Notes: generated by a model not told the origin, from the sequence alone. A stretch of DNA of 64,000 nucleotides from Ustulina deusta (GCA_023159155.1 JAJNNX010000003.1:1178001-1242000); one strand, 5' to 3'; shown: positions 22,227 to 33,900, counted from the first letter of the stretch. Made by a program: numbers and translations.

Positions 22227-23656
22227 CGTGTCACCTCACTAACGTGTTGGGGTTAAATGTGACGTCTGAATCTCAAAGCATCACCAATGGCCGAGTATAC
22301 TTGAGGCAGGAGACCTCGTAGAATCCTCCGTCGAGCTAGATCTCATCAATTATACACCAGTTTAATTGAGTTCATCCTAGCGGATGCCCGTAACTCTTGT
22401 ATCGCGTCGGGTAATAATGATGGAAAGAGATGGCGAGTAGCGCGGACATCAAACCGGCCGTTTATTTTTTTCCTTTTTTTTTTCCTGGACATCTCCATCC
22501 CGTTATCACCATGAGGTTTAACAAATGTACACTAAAGCAACGTTACTAGGTTAGGGTTGTAAGCTGAACATGGTCAGCGAAGTTTGTGGCCCGTCACAGA
22601 TGATGTCTGATGTCAGTCGTGCCCATAAGCGGCTACACTAGCTCTCGGCTCGAAAGCTTGCCGGCGCGCCAAGCCAACTTCGGGAGACCTTTTCTCGCCC
22701 TGTTTTCTTTGCTTCTGCGTTGTTCACTTCCGGAATGAAACATCCTCCCCAATTAGGTGGGAAGGGAAACATCGCGGCCCGCTTCCGCCTCGCCCACCTT
22801 TCCCTATCAACTATGTTACTGACACTTGATATACGAACCCTGTAACTCTCATCACTGATCCCGGGAAAGCGACAGGCAGATTAGGTTTGAGGTCCTTGGA
22901 GTACCTAGATGGACCCTCTATTGGTACGCTGGTCAATGCATATCTGCCAGTGATCTCCCAGAAAACTGCGCGAACTAGTGTAGGCCTAGATCGCCGAGAC
23001 ATGTGGGGATATACTCATCTCTGGAACCCTAATAGTTCGTTCGATCAATCTCAGGTTCTAAATGTGTGATTAGTGAGCAGAGATCCATGAGATCCTCCCA
23101 CTTACCTACCCATAGAATCCGCTGTCTGTGAACAGGTGTAGGCGGGGTAGACGGAGAGATTCCTCCATAACAAATAGGTAGGGACCAAAGCAATTTATAG
23201 CACTGAAATCTTGCAAATGGCCCAAGTGGTGATAGTAGTTGCGCTAGATTTGCACACGACTATAGTAACACTAAAATACCAGTTCCTGTAATCTCGGGAG
23301 GCTTCTTATCCGTACGCAGGTCTTCGGCCACATCGTCGAGAGGATTGGTCACCTAGTCGCTTATCTGTGCCACCGAAATTTCCTACATGATGATGCTAGT
23401 ACAACCCAATGGGCATGGGGCATTCGTGATGGTAAATCGAAGAGGGGGGGGGTATCATTTGCGCTCCCTCCTGTACATTGGTTCCTTGTAAGCCAGCTCT
23501 CATCACACAACAACTCACACAAATGAAAATAAGTCCAGGACGCCAGTCATCAACCTGGCAGACAAAGGGAAGGATGCTATAATCGTTAGTCGTAAGCGTT
23601 CATTACAAATCGTAAAGTCTTAATCTCCTTTTTTTAATACCATCATGACCCATCAT
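22227..23656. other. Intergenic spacer
   Basis: About 1.4 kb between two minus-strand genes. It should carry the dehydrogenase promoter on the left and the 3' end of the F-box-like gene on the right. Contains a T-rich tract near 22466-22485 and a short G run near 23445. No gene was recognised. Confidence 0.45.
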
Positions 23657-26014
23657 TCATCCCCGACTAAATAAAATTGGTACGTCCATACTTCTATGAT
23701 CCGGTATCATAGAAGTGGCACTATTGTCGGTATGCCCACTATTCTTCCCAAATAAGCCCTCTCTGAAGCGGGAGCTGTTAAGGAACGCTGGCACAACAAA
23801 ATTTTCCTTCTTCGGGCTTATCCTGCCGCCAGTGCCAGCGCCATAGTTACTGGCACTAAACTCTTTGCCGAGGCGTGTCAGTACGAGCTCCTTCGCACGC
23901 CGCAGCGCACTGGTCTGCATCTCCGCATCCTCGGCGAAGAGTCGATGCTTCTCCTCCACTTCGAGATCGCGCTGGACTGCCGTAATCTCAGAGCATAGTT
24001 CGGCTGTGGGATCATACACCTTAGGCTGTAGTAACGTCGGCATGTTGGGCGACGTGTCGAAAATGGGTGACGAGATTTTCATTTCGGGGGTGGTCGGAGT
24101 TTGAGGCCGCATGTAGTCATCGCCCGAATCAGGGTCGTCGCTTGGCGAGTGCGTGAGGTCTGGCTCAGATCCGGTCCTAGAGTGTGAGAGGGGTGTGACT
24201 TCGCCAAAGAGGCGCCGCGAATCAGTGGAGTACGCGCTATCCACCTCGCCGAATAGGCCGCCGTAGGGAGGCTGATGTGGAGTAGTTAACTGAGGAGGTT
24301 CACGAGAATGGGTAGACGATTTATTTGAAGGCTGTCGTTTGAGCGGGGTGGGATGGATCAGTGCCGGGTGCATCAATACCGGGGGTTCATCCACGCAATC
24401 CTTCGATCGTTTCAGCCATGGGAAATGAAGACGGCGCACCTCGTGGGGTTCCTCGAGGGAACCATGGGATCCCTGACGATGGCGTCCTTGGTGATGATGC
24501 CCTTCCTCCCCCTTATCATTATGACGATCGCGTCCACGCTCGTGACTACGCTCGTGTCTATGCTCGTGTCCGGGCTTGCGCTTGCGCCGCCGCTTAGTGA
24601 CTGTCCGCTTCTTAATCTTGTTAGCGGCTGACAAGCTTGCCTTGCGCGCGGCCTCCACATCGGAGGCGAGCTCGACCTCAAACTCTTCAGGATGCTCCTC
24701 GTAGTCAATGTCATCCTCTGCTCCACCAAAATCAATATTATACAATTGTTGTGCGGCAGCCTCAACAGCTGCCGAAGGTTCCGGCTCGTATACATCTTGT
24801 AGTCTGTTAGAGCGAAAACAGGTGATTTCAGTAACGGTAGCCATTGAGTGGCGAGTCCAATAGCCACTATGTGAATTGCTGCTCATCAATGGCGCAAGTG
24901 CCTCATCCCAGTTTCCGTCGCCGATAAGTACAGAGTTCTCAAAATCGAATTCGCGCACACAATGCTGGTGCGATGCGACTATGTCGGCCACTTGCGCCGC
25001 ATTCATTGTCGCGTTCCGTACCGCTAGGTAGCGCAACTTGCGGAAAACTACTGGTTTTCTCGGCGGTGCTGGTGGTAGGGGCGACATGGGCGAGGTAACC
25101 TCACGGAAGAGTTTCAGTGAGTTCCGTGGCGGCGCGAACAGAGGATCGGCCGCAAGTGCAATTGGGCAGGGGCCTTTGCGGCCGTGCCAGGTGAAGGTCA
25201 GCTTTTCCAAGCTCGTGGAGTAATTGTACAAAAAGTCTTGGATAATCTTCAGATTATCAAGACCTGGGGACGGTCCATAAAAGTCCCACGAGTCTACATT
25301 GATGTGCATCTTGCGGATCTGCTTCCATCGTCGACCTGCGGATGGCGTGCAGCCGAAGCCTTGTACGGGGCGCAAATAAAGGAAGGCAGAGGGGTGCACA
25401 GATAGAGACAGCTTATTGAGCTTCTTCATGGGCGCCCGCTCGAGGGCTACGCGAAGACTAATGAGGGCATAGTCTACAATGTCTCGTCGATAGCGTTCTT
25501 GGGGATCTTGACCCGGTGTTTTTATGGTGAGATGCCTGATATTGATCAGGTGTTTCATCGCATTGATAAACGAAGGCACATTTGATGCCGCATGAAATAA
25601 GGGCGGATATTGCGAGGTCAAGATCTCACCCAGACCCTCGTTGGCAAACTTGGGTCTCTCTAACACGGATCCCATTGAGGTATGGGGCGTGTATAGGAAA
25701 CTGATCTCACGGCCACTCTCGGGATGAATGAGGGGCGGTAAGAAGGTAGCATTTGAGTGCGGAAAATAAAAAGTTAAATGCTCGATATAATGACCTATCC
25801 TAGAAAGGGCCTGGACCTTGGCTTGTCGAGTGAAGCTGCTGGCCGTGAAGGTCAAGTGGGTTCGTAAGAATAGTCGTTTAGTGACCAAGTTGCAGCATGC
25901 CGAGCTGGCCATTCGTACATTGCCAATGTCTTCATTTGATAGTGCTTCGAACAGAGTGTCGCGGATTCGACTGTCCTGCCAGAGGCAATAGAATAATTGC
26001 GGTCCCGTTGCCAT
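23657..26014 (-). CDS. F-box-like protein with LRR-type fold, candidate substrate receptor
   Basis: A single long exon of 785 residues from ATG at 26014. The first 50 residues (SRIRDTLFEALSNEDIGNVR, then MASSACCNLVTKRLF) look like a divergent F-box, the Skp1-binding motif of SCF ubiquitin ligases. Residues 80-400 contain repeated Leu/Ile-rich strands spaced about 25-50 residues apart (LTFYFPHSN, IRHLTIKTPGQ, LNKLSLSVHP, LEKLTFTWHG, LRYLAVRNATM), as in fungal F-box/LRR proteins. The C-terminal half is polar: an acidic stretch (DFGGAEDDIDYEEHPEEFEVE), a strongly basic segment with KKRTVTKRRRKRKPG and His-rich repeats that may be a nuclear signal, then Ser/Pro/Thr-rich sequence. The role as ubiquitin-ligase adaptor is an inference; the target is unknown. 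No intron is needed. Confidence 0.72.
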   Translation of the reverse strand: MATGPQLFYCLWQDSRIRDTLFEALSNEDIGNVRMASSACCNLVTKRLFLRTHLTFTASSFTRQAKVQALSRIGHYIEHLTFYFPHSNATFLPPLIHPESGREISFLYTPHTSMGSVLERPKFANEGLGEILTSQYPPLFHAASNVPSFINAMKHLINIRHLTIKTPGQDPQERYRRDIVDYALISLRVALERAPMKKLNKLSLSVHPSAFLYLRPVQGFGCTPSAGRRWKQIRKMHINVDSWDFYGPSPGLDNLKIIQDFLYNYSTSLEKLTFTWHGRKGPCPIALAADPLFAPPRNSLKLFREVTSPMSPLPPAPPRKPVVFRKLRYLAVRNATMNAAQVADIVASHQHCVREFDFENSVLIGDGNWDEALAPLMSSNSHSGYWTRHSMATVTEITCFRSNRLQDVYEPEPSAAVEAAAQQLYNIDFGGAEDDIDYEEHPEEFEVELASDVEAARKASLSAANKIKKRTVTKRRRKRKPGHEHRHERSHERGRDRHNDKGEEGHHHQGRHRQGSHGSLEEPHEVRRLHFPWLKRSKDCVDEPPVLMHPALIHPTPLKRQPSNKSSTHSREPPQLTTPHQPPYGGLFGEVDSAYSTDSRRLFGEVTPLSHSRTGSEPDLTHSPSDDPDSGDDYMRPQTPTTPEMKISSPIFDTSPNMPTLLQPKVYDPTAELCSEITAVQRDLEVEEKHRLFAEDAEMQTSALRRAKELVLTRLGKEFSASNYGAGTGGRISPKKENFVVPAFLNSSRFREGLFGKNSGHTDNSATSMIPDHRSMDVPILFSRG

Positions 26015-29000
26015 AGCTGTCGCATGTCGTTGTGATATGTGAATAGTGAGGGCGTGATGTGAGTTTTGAGCCAGGGTATGCGCTTATCGCAGCAGCAGCA
26101 GTAGCGTTGCAGATCAAGATTGATTCTGTCGGTAGCGGGAGATGCACTGCAGTTGCAGAGAGGTCCGCGCAGAAAGGGGATATAAATAAATAAATAAACA
26201 AACAAAAAGAGCTACGGTGCAGGGAGGCGGGCGCTTAGATGAAGCTATTCGCAGTTCATGCCATGCTCATGCCTCGTGATGCATTCGAGCCCGGGGCCTG
26301 TAGCGCTGGGAGAGGGGACGGCGACAGACGTGTCAGGGCAGGAGGACGACTGACTGCTCGAGTGAATCACCGACTAACTGGGCGATGAGTTGTCAACCCC
26401 GGATTGACTCAACATTCAAGGCCTGATATTTCGAAAGAAAGAGGAAATGGTCGCTGCCCGACGGGGCCTGCCCACGGCGAGGCCCATGTTATACCCATTC
26501 ACAATCACGCTCCCAGCCAGCCCCTCCCTGGCGGCGGGCTCAGCACGCTCAATCGTCGCTGGTCCTCAGAAAAGTCGCACAGGTCGAAGATGGTTGGCGA
26601 ATGAGTCACTCTCGCGACTGGCCACGGTAAAATCTGCAAGTCGCCATGCAAGAGTATAGGACAGAGAAGCGCAGCGCAGCGCTAGTTGGCAGACGCGACC
26701 GACGAGAAGTGACCGTGATATGCGCAATGAGTGGCCAGGCCGAGGCCGCTTTGCATGCTGGGCATGCAGTCGGGTTGCGCCCCGTCTCACTGCGGCCGAG
26801 TTGTCAGCCAGTCAGGACGACTCAATTGGAGCGGAGAGAGACGAGGGGAGGGAGCGAGTGCGGAAATGGGATGGGCAGGGCGCAGAGGTTGGACCGACTG
26901 GGCGCACTACCCTGCGCGAGCGGGGCACCAATGGGACGCCGGCGGGGGGTGCTGGCCGGGGTGCTGACCGGGGCACCGAGGCCCTGCTGCATCCTCGGCC
27001 AATGGCAGCTGCAGCGCTGGAAGATCAGTGGCTGGCATCCACTGGGAGATGTGCCGACCGCTGCAGCTCCCGCACGCGACATTGACACGAAACACGCGCG
27101 ACATTGCCGCCAGATCCCAGTTCCTCTGCTGCTCCATATAAGACTGCCACGTTCCCCCAGTAGGTACGCTCTGGCCTCGACACTAAGCGCTGTCCCTGTG
27201 CCTTAATTGATGAGAGAGAGAGCGAGGTGGAACTATGCCGTCGACTCAGAGCTCGCACTCACAGCTCACAGCTCACGACTTACTAAGGACTCCTCCCCCA
27301 AATGGCGCCCGACCAGCTCGCTACGACGCCCAAGATGAAGAGAATGTCGAGCTCAAAAGAGGCACTGAACACCTGAGCACTGCTGTGCTAAAACGGGGAC
27401 GAGATGTTGGGGAGGAACGCGGGTCGTGGGACGAACTCACCACTAGTTGCGCCAACGAAGCCAGCAGAGTCCAGGAACCAGTCCAGTTGTAGTCAGCGAA
27501 CGGGTGCTCTCCCCTGGTGATCCACACACCTGGGCTGGCATATCGCGTGGGAACTCGCCCGCCGATCGAATTCCGCAACACATCGCCATGAGCCCAACGT
27601 CCTGTCGGCGCCCCCTCTCTCGCTTACCTATTATTACCCTTCCCACCCAGGGTCCGATCATCGTTCCTTGTGGCGTCTGATCTGGCTCTAGCGTGTCTCT
27701 CATCGGACCCATTGCCAAAAGTGAAGCGGCTGATGTCGAATTAGTCTTGTGCTATACCTCGTCGTCTCTTATTACACTCTGTGATGAGTAGTAGTCACCC
27801 TTGCCCATCCACTAAATTTTTAACCAACACGTCGAAAGAACGAGGGTGATTTCCTTCGGGTGTGAGTGATGCCAGCTGCGTCGACCGTGTTGAGCTGTCG
27901 CCTGTGTGCTTTGACGGCTGCTTTAGTCTGTATGCACCACTTCCCTTGGTTACACGTTGCTTCGATTCTTGATGTTTTCATACTAGACCAGGTGAGTCCG
28001 TAAGGATGTGTTGTTCCTGCGCTCGGCGACAATCCATCGTGATGCTGAGTCTATGAGTGTTGGAAACATCTGTTGTGTGCCACATTCATCATTCTACCAT
28101 GGATACTCTCTGTTATTGGTTTGGGAAGAGATGGTGATAGGCTTCAGGCAGATTAATGGCCTACTAAGCCAGTAGCACGAACATGGGTTGGTGTAAATGC
28201 TTGCAATGAAGTGAAGCGACTCCTCGCGTTCACTCGATATACTAGTTTGCGGGCAAACTTGTCCAAAGTTGTTCGGCGCTAGATAACGAGTACGCGTTCT
28301 GTGAAAAAGTCGAACGTGTTCTGCAAGATCATATCGCACAGCAGCAAGCCCGTAGTCTTCGGACAGCAAATTTTGGTTGGGTGGCGGCCAACCAGGCCAA
28401 CATCCAGCCCATCACTTTTTCCCCTCCATCAAATGTCTTGGCAAAGCAGCATCTCCACGTAAGGGCCTGGGGGTCTGCGAGCGGTGGGGGGATACGTTCT
28501 AGGTAGACCATTTTTTTGCGACACCCTCCCTCGAAAGCGCCGGTTCATCGCGACCGTGCTTCTCTACGAGAAATGCAAAAAATCTGACCGGGACATTCGC
28601 TACAGGATCGCCATTTGAGTCCCTCAGTCGCTTTGCCAACTGGCAGGACTCAACCTCCTCGCAACACAGACTCGCGACAACTCAGGTCAACGGTCGCGGT
28701 AGTTACGCTTGGCCGCATGGCGACTGATGACACCGGCCGAGGATGTACCGTGAAAGCCACTTGAGAGCGCTCAACGTCCAAAGGCGGAAATTTCCGCACG
28801 CTGCATTAACAACATGCAGCGGTCGCGAGACAGTTACTCTCATGTTGGGGCAGACATTCTTAAAACTGCTGGATTTAGCCCAACAAAAAAATAAGAAAAA
28901 AAAAGAGGGAGAGAGGGAGAGAAAGAAATGGAAGAAATTGCAGCATCTGTTCTTATCTTGACAGAATTAACCACTTAGTAAGTCTGTGCTCTGCAGCGGG

Positions 29001-30412
29001 CAGCAGGCAGCAGGGGCGTCTCGGCATGACGCCGCTCATGTTCCAAAACCATGTCGTTCTTCTGGCTGGCAATCAGAGTCCCACGCAGCCAATGCCTTCT
29101 GTACGTGTACCTACACGTGTCATCACGTGCTGGGCATTGTGCAATCCCGGCTGCATGCTCGGACGCCGACCTCTGCGGCCGGTCCGGGTCGGTCCGGCTC
29201 GACTTTCCAGATTCGCAACAGTTGTAAGTGTGTGCATTGATGGCCTCGGAATTGACCTCACATCCTGCAGAGCCGGGGAATCAGCAGGGATCTTAATTGA
29301 GAGAGCATTCTAGAATACTACCGCAGCAGGAACACGCTAAAACATGTTTCACGGTTGGGTCTCTTGTGCATCTGGGGTTTTTTGGAGCACTTACGCAACT
29401 ATTCGTGGGGTATACCGTATATGTGCTCAGTGGTTACTCGGTTCCAACCTCTAGTCTTCTTTCTCCCTTTTCCTACCGGGCTTCCCCGGTAATGAGGGGG
29501 ACATTACATATGTAATTTGCTACGAAGCCAAAAGGCCGTATGAGAGAGAAATATAATCTTCAACCCCCCTTTGTGAGACGTGTTGATAACCAGAGTTGCC
29601 TAGGTAGTGCCTTCTCGCTGCTGTCGCCAAGCTCTAGAAATCCGATAGATACCTTGCTCAAGATGAACACCAAGGACTCCCCCTTTCGCATGGTACAGCC
29701 GAGCCAGCAATTCTTCACAGCTCGGGGGACAAGGTCAGTTACATCGGAAGGACTTCCCGATGCGTGATGGATTTGGAGATACTATATGCGGATCCAGAAT
29801 ATTACTCCAACAGTTTTACAGAATCAATAATCTCAAGAATGTATTCAACAGCACAAAACATGGATTTATCGCACGGTTGGCCGCATTCCCAACCGTGCAT
29901 AGCCTTTTATAGTATCCATGCATGTGGCCTAATTAGTCTTTATGCAAGTTGCAAACGTCTTACTATCCCCCCCCGCATATTTGGAGTCCGTTTCCTAAAA
30001 ATCAAGATAAAATATTTTCATATTACGATGTATGTAGCGCAGAAACCCACACATCGAGCGCAAAGGTGCTAGTGACATAGATCTCACTAATGATCTAAAC
30101 TCTAACTGTAGCACCTAAGCGGGATCAACAAAGAGATCGTTGTTCATGTCTCTGCCTTTACGGCTAAATAGGGCCTCATGTAACAGAGAAGAGCATGAAG
30201 GCTCTCTAGCCAAAGAATGAATTAAAACATGTACCTTAACCCAAAAATATGTTCAGAATAACTGACGCTTTAGTCCACACTAAATAGAAGACCCGATGTC
30301 CGAGCTAGAGCTGTCCATTTGATCTCAAGCACTTACAAAGCTTTCGCTCTTAGATTTTTTCGATCGATAGTAACAACACGCCTTAATCAAATCTTGCTAG
30401 CAAACAATCATC
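26015..30412. other. Gene-poor spacer of 4.4 kb
   Basis: The part from 26.2 to 27.2 kb is G/C-rich with overlapping frames on all strands but no family motif. A TATAAGA-like sequence at about 27136 precedes an 85-codon frame at 27235, which I could not support as a gene. From about 29.5 kb rightward the DNA becomes more AT-rich, continuing toward the broken genes at 31.6-33.9 kb. A perfect hairpin at 29871-29898 is listed separately. No RNA gene was recognised. Confidence 0.4.
29871..29898. repeat. Perfect 10-bp inverted repeat with 8-nt loop
   Basis: GCACGGTTGG at 29871-29880 and CCAACCGTGC at 29889-29898 form a stable stem around an 8-nt loop (CCGCATTC). It lies in AT-rich intergenic DNA without a neighbouring gene end, so a transcription-terminator reading is not supported. 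It could be a binding site for a dimeric regulator or chance. Confidence 0.6.
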
Positions 30413-31216
30413 ATGCCTCCTGCCATCCACGCCATCCGCCACGCCCAGGCGCTGCACAACATTAACAATGACTTAAACCACCCCGACCCAGTATTGACAG
30501 AACTCGGCTACCAGCAATGCAAAACAGCTGCCACGGAGCTTGGGGGCTTAGGAGACAAAATCGACCTGATTCTTGCCTCGCCCCTGCAACGGACAATTCA
30601 AACCGCGCTCGCGGTCTTCCCAGCATACACGAAGTCGAAGAAGCAAGTTGTCCTTCTTCCCGATCTGCAAGAGTCCAGCGTCGCCCCGAGCGACACAGGT
30701 AGCCCGAGAGAGTATCTAGAGATGCTATACGGCCCTGTTCTGGATTACAGCTTCCTCACGCCAGACTGGACGGATAAAGGTCCCAAGAGCCGGCACTCGC
30801 CTCGATTCGCCGAGGCGCGAGCGCGATCTACGAGACTGTTCATCCGGGCAATCGCGCAGGAATACAGAGATCGGGACTTCAACATCGTAGTCGTCAGTCA
30901 CGGGATGTACCTCAGGTATCTGACCAAGCACGAAGGGAATATGTTTAGGCACGTCGAGAGGCGCACGTATGTCTTTGGCCCTATTACTGGGAGTGACTCG
31001 GAGGCGAATTTTCTCGAGACGCCTTGCAGCATCGCTAGACGAGAGAGGTGGCACGCCAAGCCCAAGGACGCCAGTATTAACTCTTTCGGCCCACAGGCTC
31101 CGGTCCCGGCGGGACTTCAAGTTGAAGCTCCGGCCGCGCCATCGGGCTGTTCTGATGACGACTGCGGGGCATATTATCCGGCGTTTTGTCCGGAGACACC
31201 CGAAGGAGGGCAATGA
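30413..31216 (+). CDS. Histidine phosphatase family protein (phosphoglycerate mutase-like)
   Basis: A single exon of 267 residues. The first motif IRHAQALHN (Arg9-His10) provides the phospho-accepting histidine; the family form is RHG and here it is RHA, a common fungal variant. The other pocket residues are present: SPLQR with Arg60, a Glu in LPDLQESS (Glu87), and His163 in VVVSHGMYLRYL. The ATG context is CAATCATCATG. The family includes phosphoglycerate mutases and many phosphatases of unknown substrate; the RHA variant and short length suggest a small-molecule or protein phosphatase and not glycolytic mutase. The C-terminal 60 residues are Pro/Ala-rich with a DDDCGAYYPAFCPE end that I do not recognise. 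It lies next to broken genes but itself shows no stop or frameshift. Confidence 0.88.
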   Translation: MPPAIHAIRHAQALHNINNDLNHPDPVLTELGYQQCKTAATELGGLGDKIDLILASPLQRTIQTALAVFPAYTKSKKQVVLLPDLQESSVAPSDTGSPREYLEMLYGPVLDYSFLTPDWTDKGPKSRHSPRFAEARARSTRLFIRAIAQEYRDRDFNIVVVSHGMYLRYLTKHEGNMFRHVERRTYVFGPITGSDSEANFLETPCSIARRERWHAKPKDASINSFGPQAPVPAGLQVEAPAAPSGCSDDDCGAYYPAFCPETPEGGQ

Positions 31217-31605
31217 CCATTCCGTGGAGGACAGCAGCGGTCCTGTGGGGGACAAAATATACAAATCCATCCCAGTCAGTTGTTTCGAAGTAGTCTAGGA
31301 GTCTCTAGAGCGCAGAGGCCATGGCCTTTTCGCCGTCCGGCTAGAAATGAAGAGTTGGATATAAAGAGCCGATTCGGTAATTTCCTATTTTATGCAAAAC
31401 TCTGCCCGTAAAACAGAGCTTAAAATAATATTCATGGGTGCCTTCTTCAAGCTTTCATATAGTAAAACCGCGTTAAGTTAAAAAATGGAAAGGGGTAAAA
31501 TCCTCCCAGCTTAATGGGAGTGCTTTGGTAATCAATCCGATTCAGCCCTAACACATACATTCCAACTAACAACTCCCTACCAGCAGCCTATTCGTATCAA
31601 ATATA

Positions 31606-31836
31606 CATAACGGCCGTGCTGAGGAGCCACTTGTTCTTGTCAAACAATGCTCGAACACCTGCGACAAATTCAGGATTGATGTCGGTAGCGTGTACCTAGA
31701 GCTCAGGGGGGTTCATGGCCATGATGGTTTCGGTAACAGCGCCCGATCCGCAGGCGTTGTTGTGAACAATATCTCCTTTCTGAAAAGGAGGAATCAGGCC
31801 GAGGCAGTAGTTGATTGCTGTTTCGTAGCTTCGAAC
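31606..31836 (-). pseudogene. SAM-dependent methyltransferase fragment (relic)
   Basis: Reading the minus strand gives about 77 codons: RSYETAINYCLGLIPPFQKG, then DIVHNNACGSGAVTETIMAM, a TAG stop after PPEL, and on in the same frame VHATDINPEFVAGVRALF. NACGSGAVTETI is methyltransferase motif I (SAM-binding loop) and ATDINPEFVAG matches the acidic motif after it, as in class I fungal secondary-metabolism methyltransferases. The frame then ends in further stops after STAVM, so only the SAM-binding core is left. The rest of the enzyme is absent from the flanks. The left edge lies about 390 bp past the end of the histidine phosphatase gene, and the right edge is 50 bp from the NLR relic. The identification comes from translating the frame by eye and rests on family motifs. 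Confidence 0.7.
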
Positions 31837-31885
31837 TTACAGAAACTAAGGAATCACCTCTGCTTCTGCTGCAAAGCATACTTTT

Positions 31886-33900
31886 TCAAAACAGTACACG
31901 GAGCTCGTTCACATCGCCCTGCAACTCGGCTAGGTGCTCTGCCTGGTAGTTGGTGAATTGCTTTGGCCTGAACGCCATATTCCGGGAGGCACCCGGGGAG
32001 AAGATAAGCACGCTGTGGGAATAGGTTGTCACGAGCTGCTGTGGTGCTACCCGCCGCGCGTGTAGATATTTGGTACAGTTAACCATGGCTGTCTCAACGG
32101 CTAAGACCAGTGGTGATATATGCGGGATGTGAGTCTTTTGAGCGGATATAACATTAACAGTCTCTTGGAGTCTCGGTAGAACGATGAGGCTCCCATCTCC
32201 CATCGCGTTATCAGCGTACCTTGTGCACAATATTATTGCATCCACCATGAACGGCTCATACGAACTCCCTGGGTTTTCCTGTCGACGTATTCGAGCCATT
32301 TACACAGACATGACTGATAAAGCAGCATTCGCATCAAACGTAGCGTCCTTAATACAAAGGCACATGTGTGTCCAAGTCTCTGGGTTATCCAAAAACTCAA
32401 ACATCATCCAATGCGTGAACTCGACAGTAGAATCGACCGCCATGTCATGCTCATTAATTAATCCACCCTGGCAATTATGGACTCGTTGTTTGATTTCAAG
32501 GAGACGGCCACAGCGACTACGGAATTGCCCTTCCGTCCATGTGCATATTGCTTTCCGCGGCGGGAGTTGAAATCGTCCGCTTTACTCCAACTTCAGATCG
32601 GAATTATCTAGCATAGCCCATGTCAGAATATATATCATCTTCGCGTCCCCATTACTAGGTATAACTTGCCTTTGGTGGCCGATTTTCAGGATTTCTGCTA
32701 TTTGACCATAGTATCGCTGCTCGACGCTGTCTAAAATATGCTTAACGAGGTCTTCTAGCTCCAGTAGCAACTCGATTACTTGTTGTTTTAGTCCTTGAAT
32801 GCTGTTATACGCAACAAATCCTATAATAACTGGTTGGCATCCTAAAACAACCTCTAAAAAGATAGCGGTTGTTTTGATGATTAATTCATTTATTATAAAT
32901 ACAGCGCTGGCAAAATTTGAGGCAGCTAGGTCCTCTGTGTGTGGATAAGAACCAACAGTGGATTCGATATAGTTAGCAATGTTACCATGGGTGAGGTCCT
33001 GAAGTTGAAGGTTGGAGAATTTCAAAAATGCGAGGACGCATGAAGGAATAGGCTATTAAACACTACGATCTTTACTTTTGGATTCCGGGCAAGATTCTGA
33101 ACAAAGCTGGTTCTTTAATAGTGATCACTATTTAACTCCTTGAGCTATCTATGAAAAAGCAGAAATATCGGCTCACGCCCTAGAATAAGTTTTCCATAGC
33201 AAAATTAAGTTTGGCGTCTGTAGGGACACTGGAGCTTGTTCTATCCCGTTGCTGGACGTCTTGCCATATAATTTGCAGCGGATCGGGGACTAGATAACTT
33301 TGTACGCCTAAGACTTGATATAAGATAGCTCGCAACAGGTTACTTGGAAAATTTTGTGTCGGTGTATCTAAGTTCTAGAGAGAAAAAAGACCTCATAGAT
33401 AGTAGGATTGAGCTTGCCTACTGCGACAGAAGCTCGACAGTAGTCTGATGAAGATATAAGTAATTTATTAACGTGGATTTGCTGCTACCTGCTTTTCCTA
33501 AAATCTAATATACTTTGTTTCCAGACTCCAACTAAGAAGGCCAGTTGTTTTATGTGATTTTTCTACTTTGAGCGTTCGAGGGTCCAATGAAATGTCTCGT
33601 GATGTGCTGCTGGAACAGTGTCCCTCCTGTCGTCTAGGCTACAAAACCATATTTTATCTAGATTTTCTTGCGCGTGCAGGTCATTCAGTTTTTCTGTAGC
33701 CGCCTCCTCTTTTGCCATGAACCTGCTAATGCTGTGCTGTCTCATATGGTCTGTCTCCGGAATCAGCTGGTGTAGACCAGATACGAAATCTAAAAGCTCT
33801 TGCATAAGCTTCTTAAATTTCTTCTTGTTTGCAATAATTTAACATATTCTTTTCGACGTTGAAACTGCTTTTCTATTTTTTGCGATATCGATTTTGAGAT
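31886..33900 (-). pseudogene. NACHT-type NLR/STAND protein relic
   Basis: Segments of a fungal NACHT-domain protein run in order along the minus strand but are split by stops and frameshifts. At 33805-33563: FVSGLHQLIPE, then LDKIWFCSLDDRRDTVPAAH and ETFHW, the block before the NTPase. At about 33540-33420: WLESGNKVY, then ILGKAGSSKSTL, a Walker A with Gly changed to Ser, with TAG codons where Trp is expected. At about 33370-33230: NFPSNLLRAILYQVLG. Near 33150: CFFIDSSRS at the Walker B position, where family members have CFFIDGLDE. At 33025-32582: KFSNLQLQDLTHGNIANYIE and CQPVIIGFVAYNSIQGLKQQ with ELEDLVKHILDSVEQRYYGQ. At about 32535-31886: VEFTHWMMFEFLDNPE, one TAA stop, then RYADNAMGDGS to YLHARRVAPQQ. 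NACHT NLRs act in fungal non-self recognition. The copy cannot make an intact protein. The left part of the gene, including any effector domain, was not recognised. Confidence 0.8.

Noticed and set aside
26646..27206. 186-codon plus-strand frame in G/C-rich DNA
   Set aside because: High G/C content makes long frames common here; overlapping frames exist on both strands and no family motif is visible.
27235..27492. 85-codon frame preceded by a TATAAGA-like sequence
   Set aside because: One weak promoter-like match and a short, charged frame are not enough; no homologue recalled and no splice extension found.
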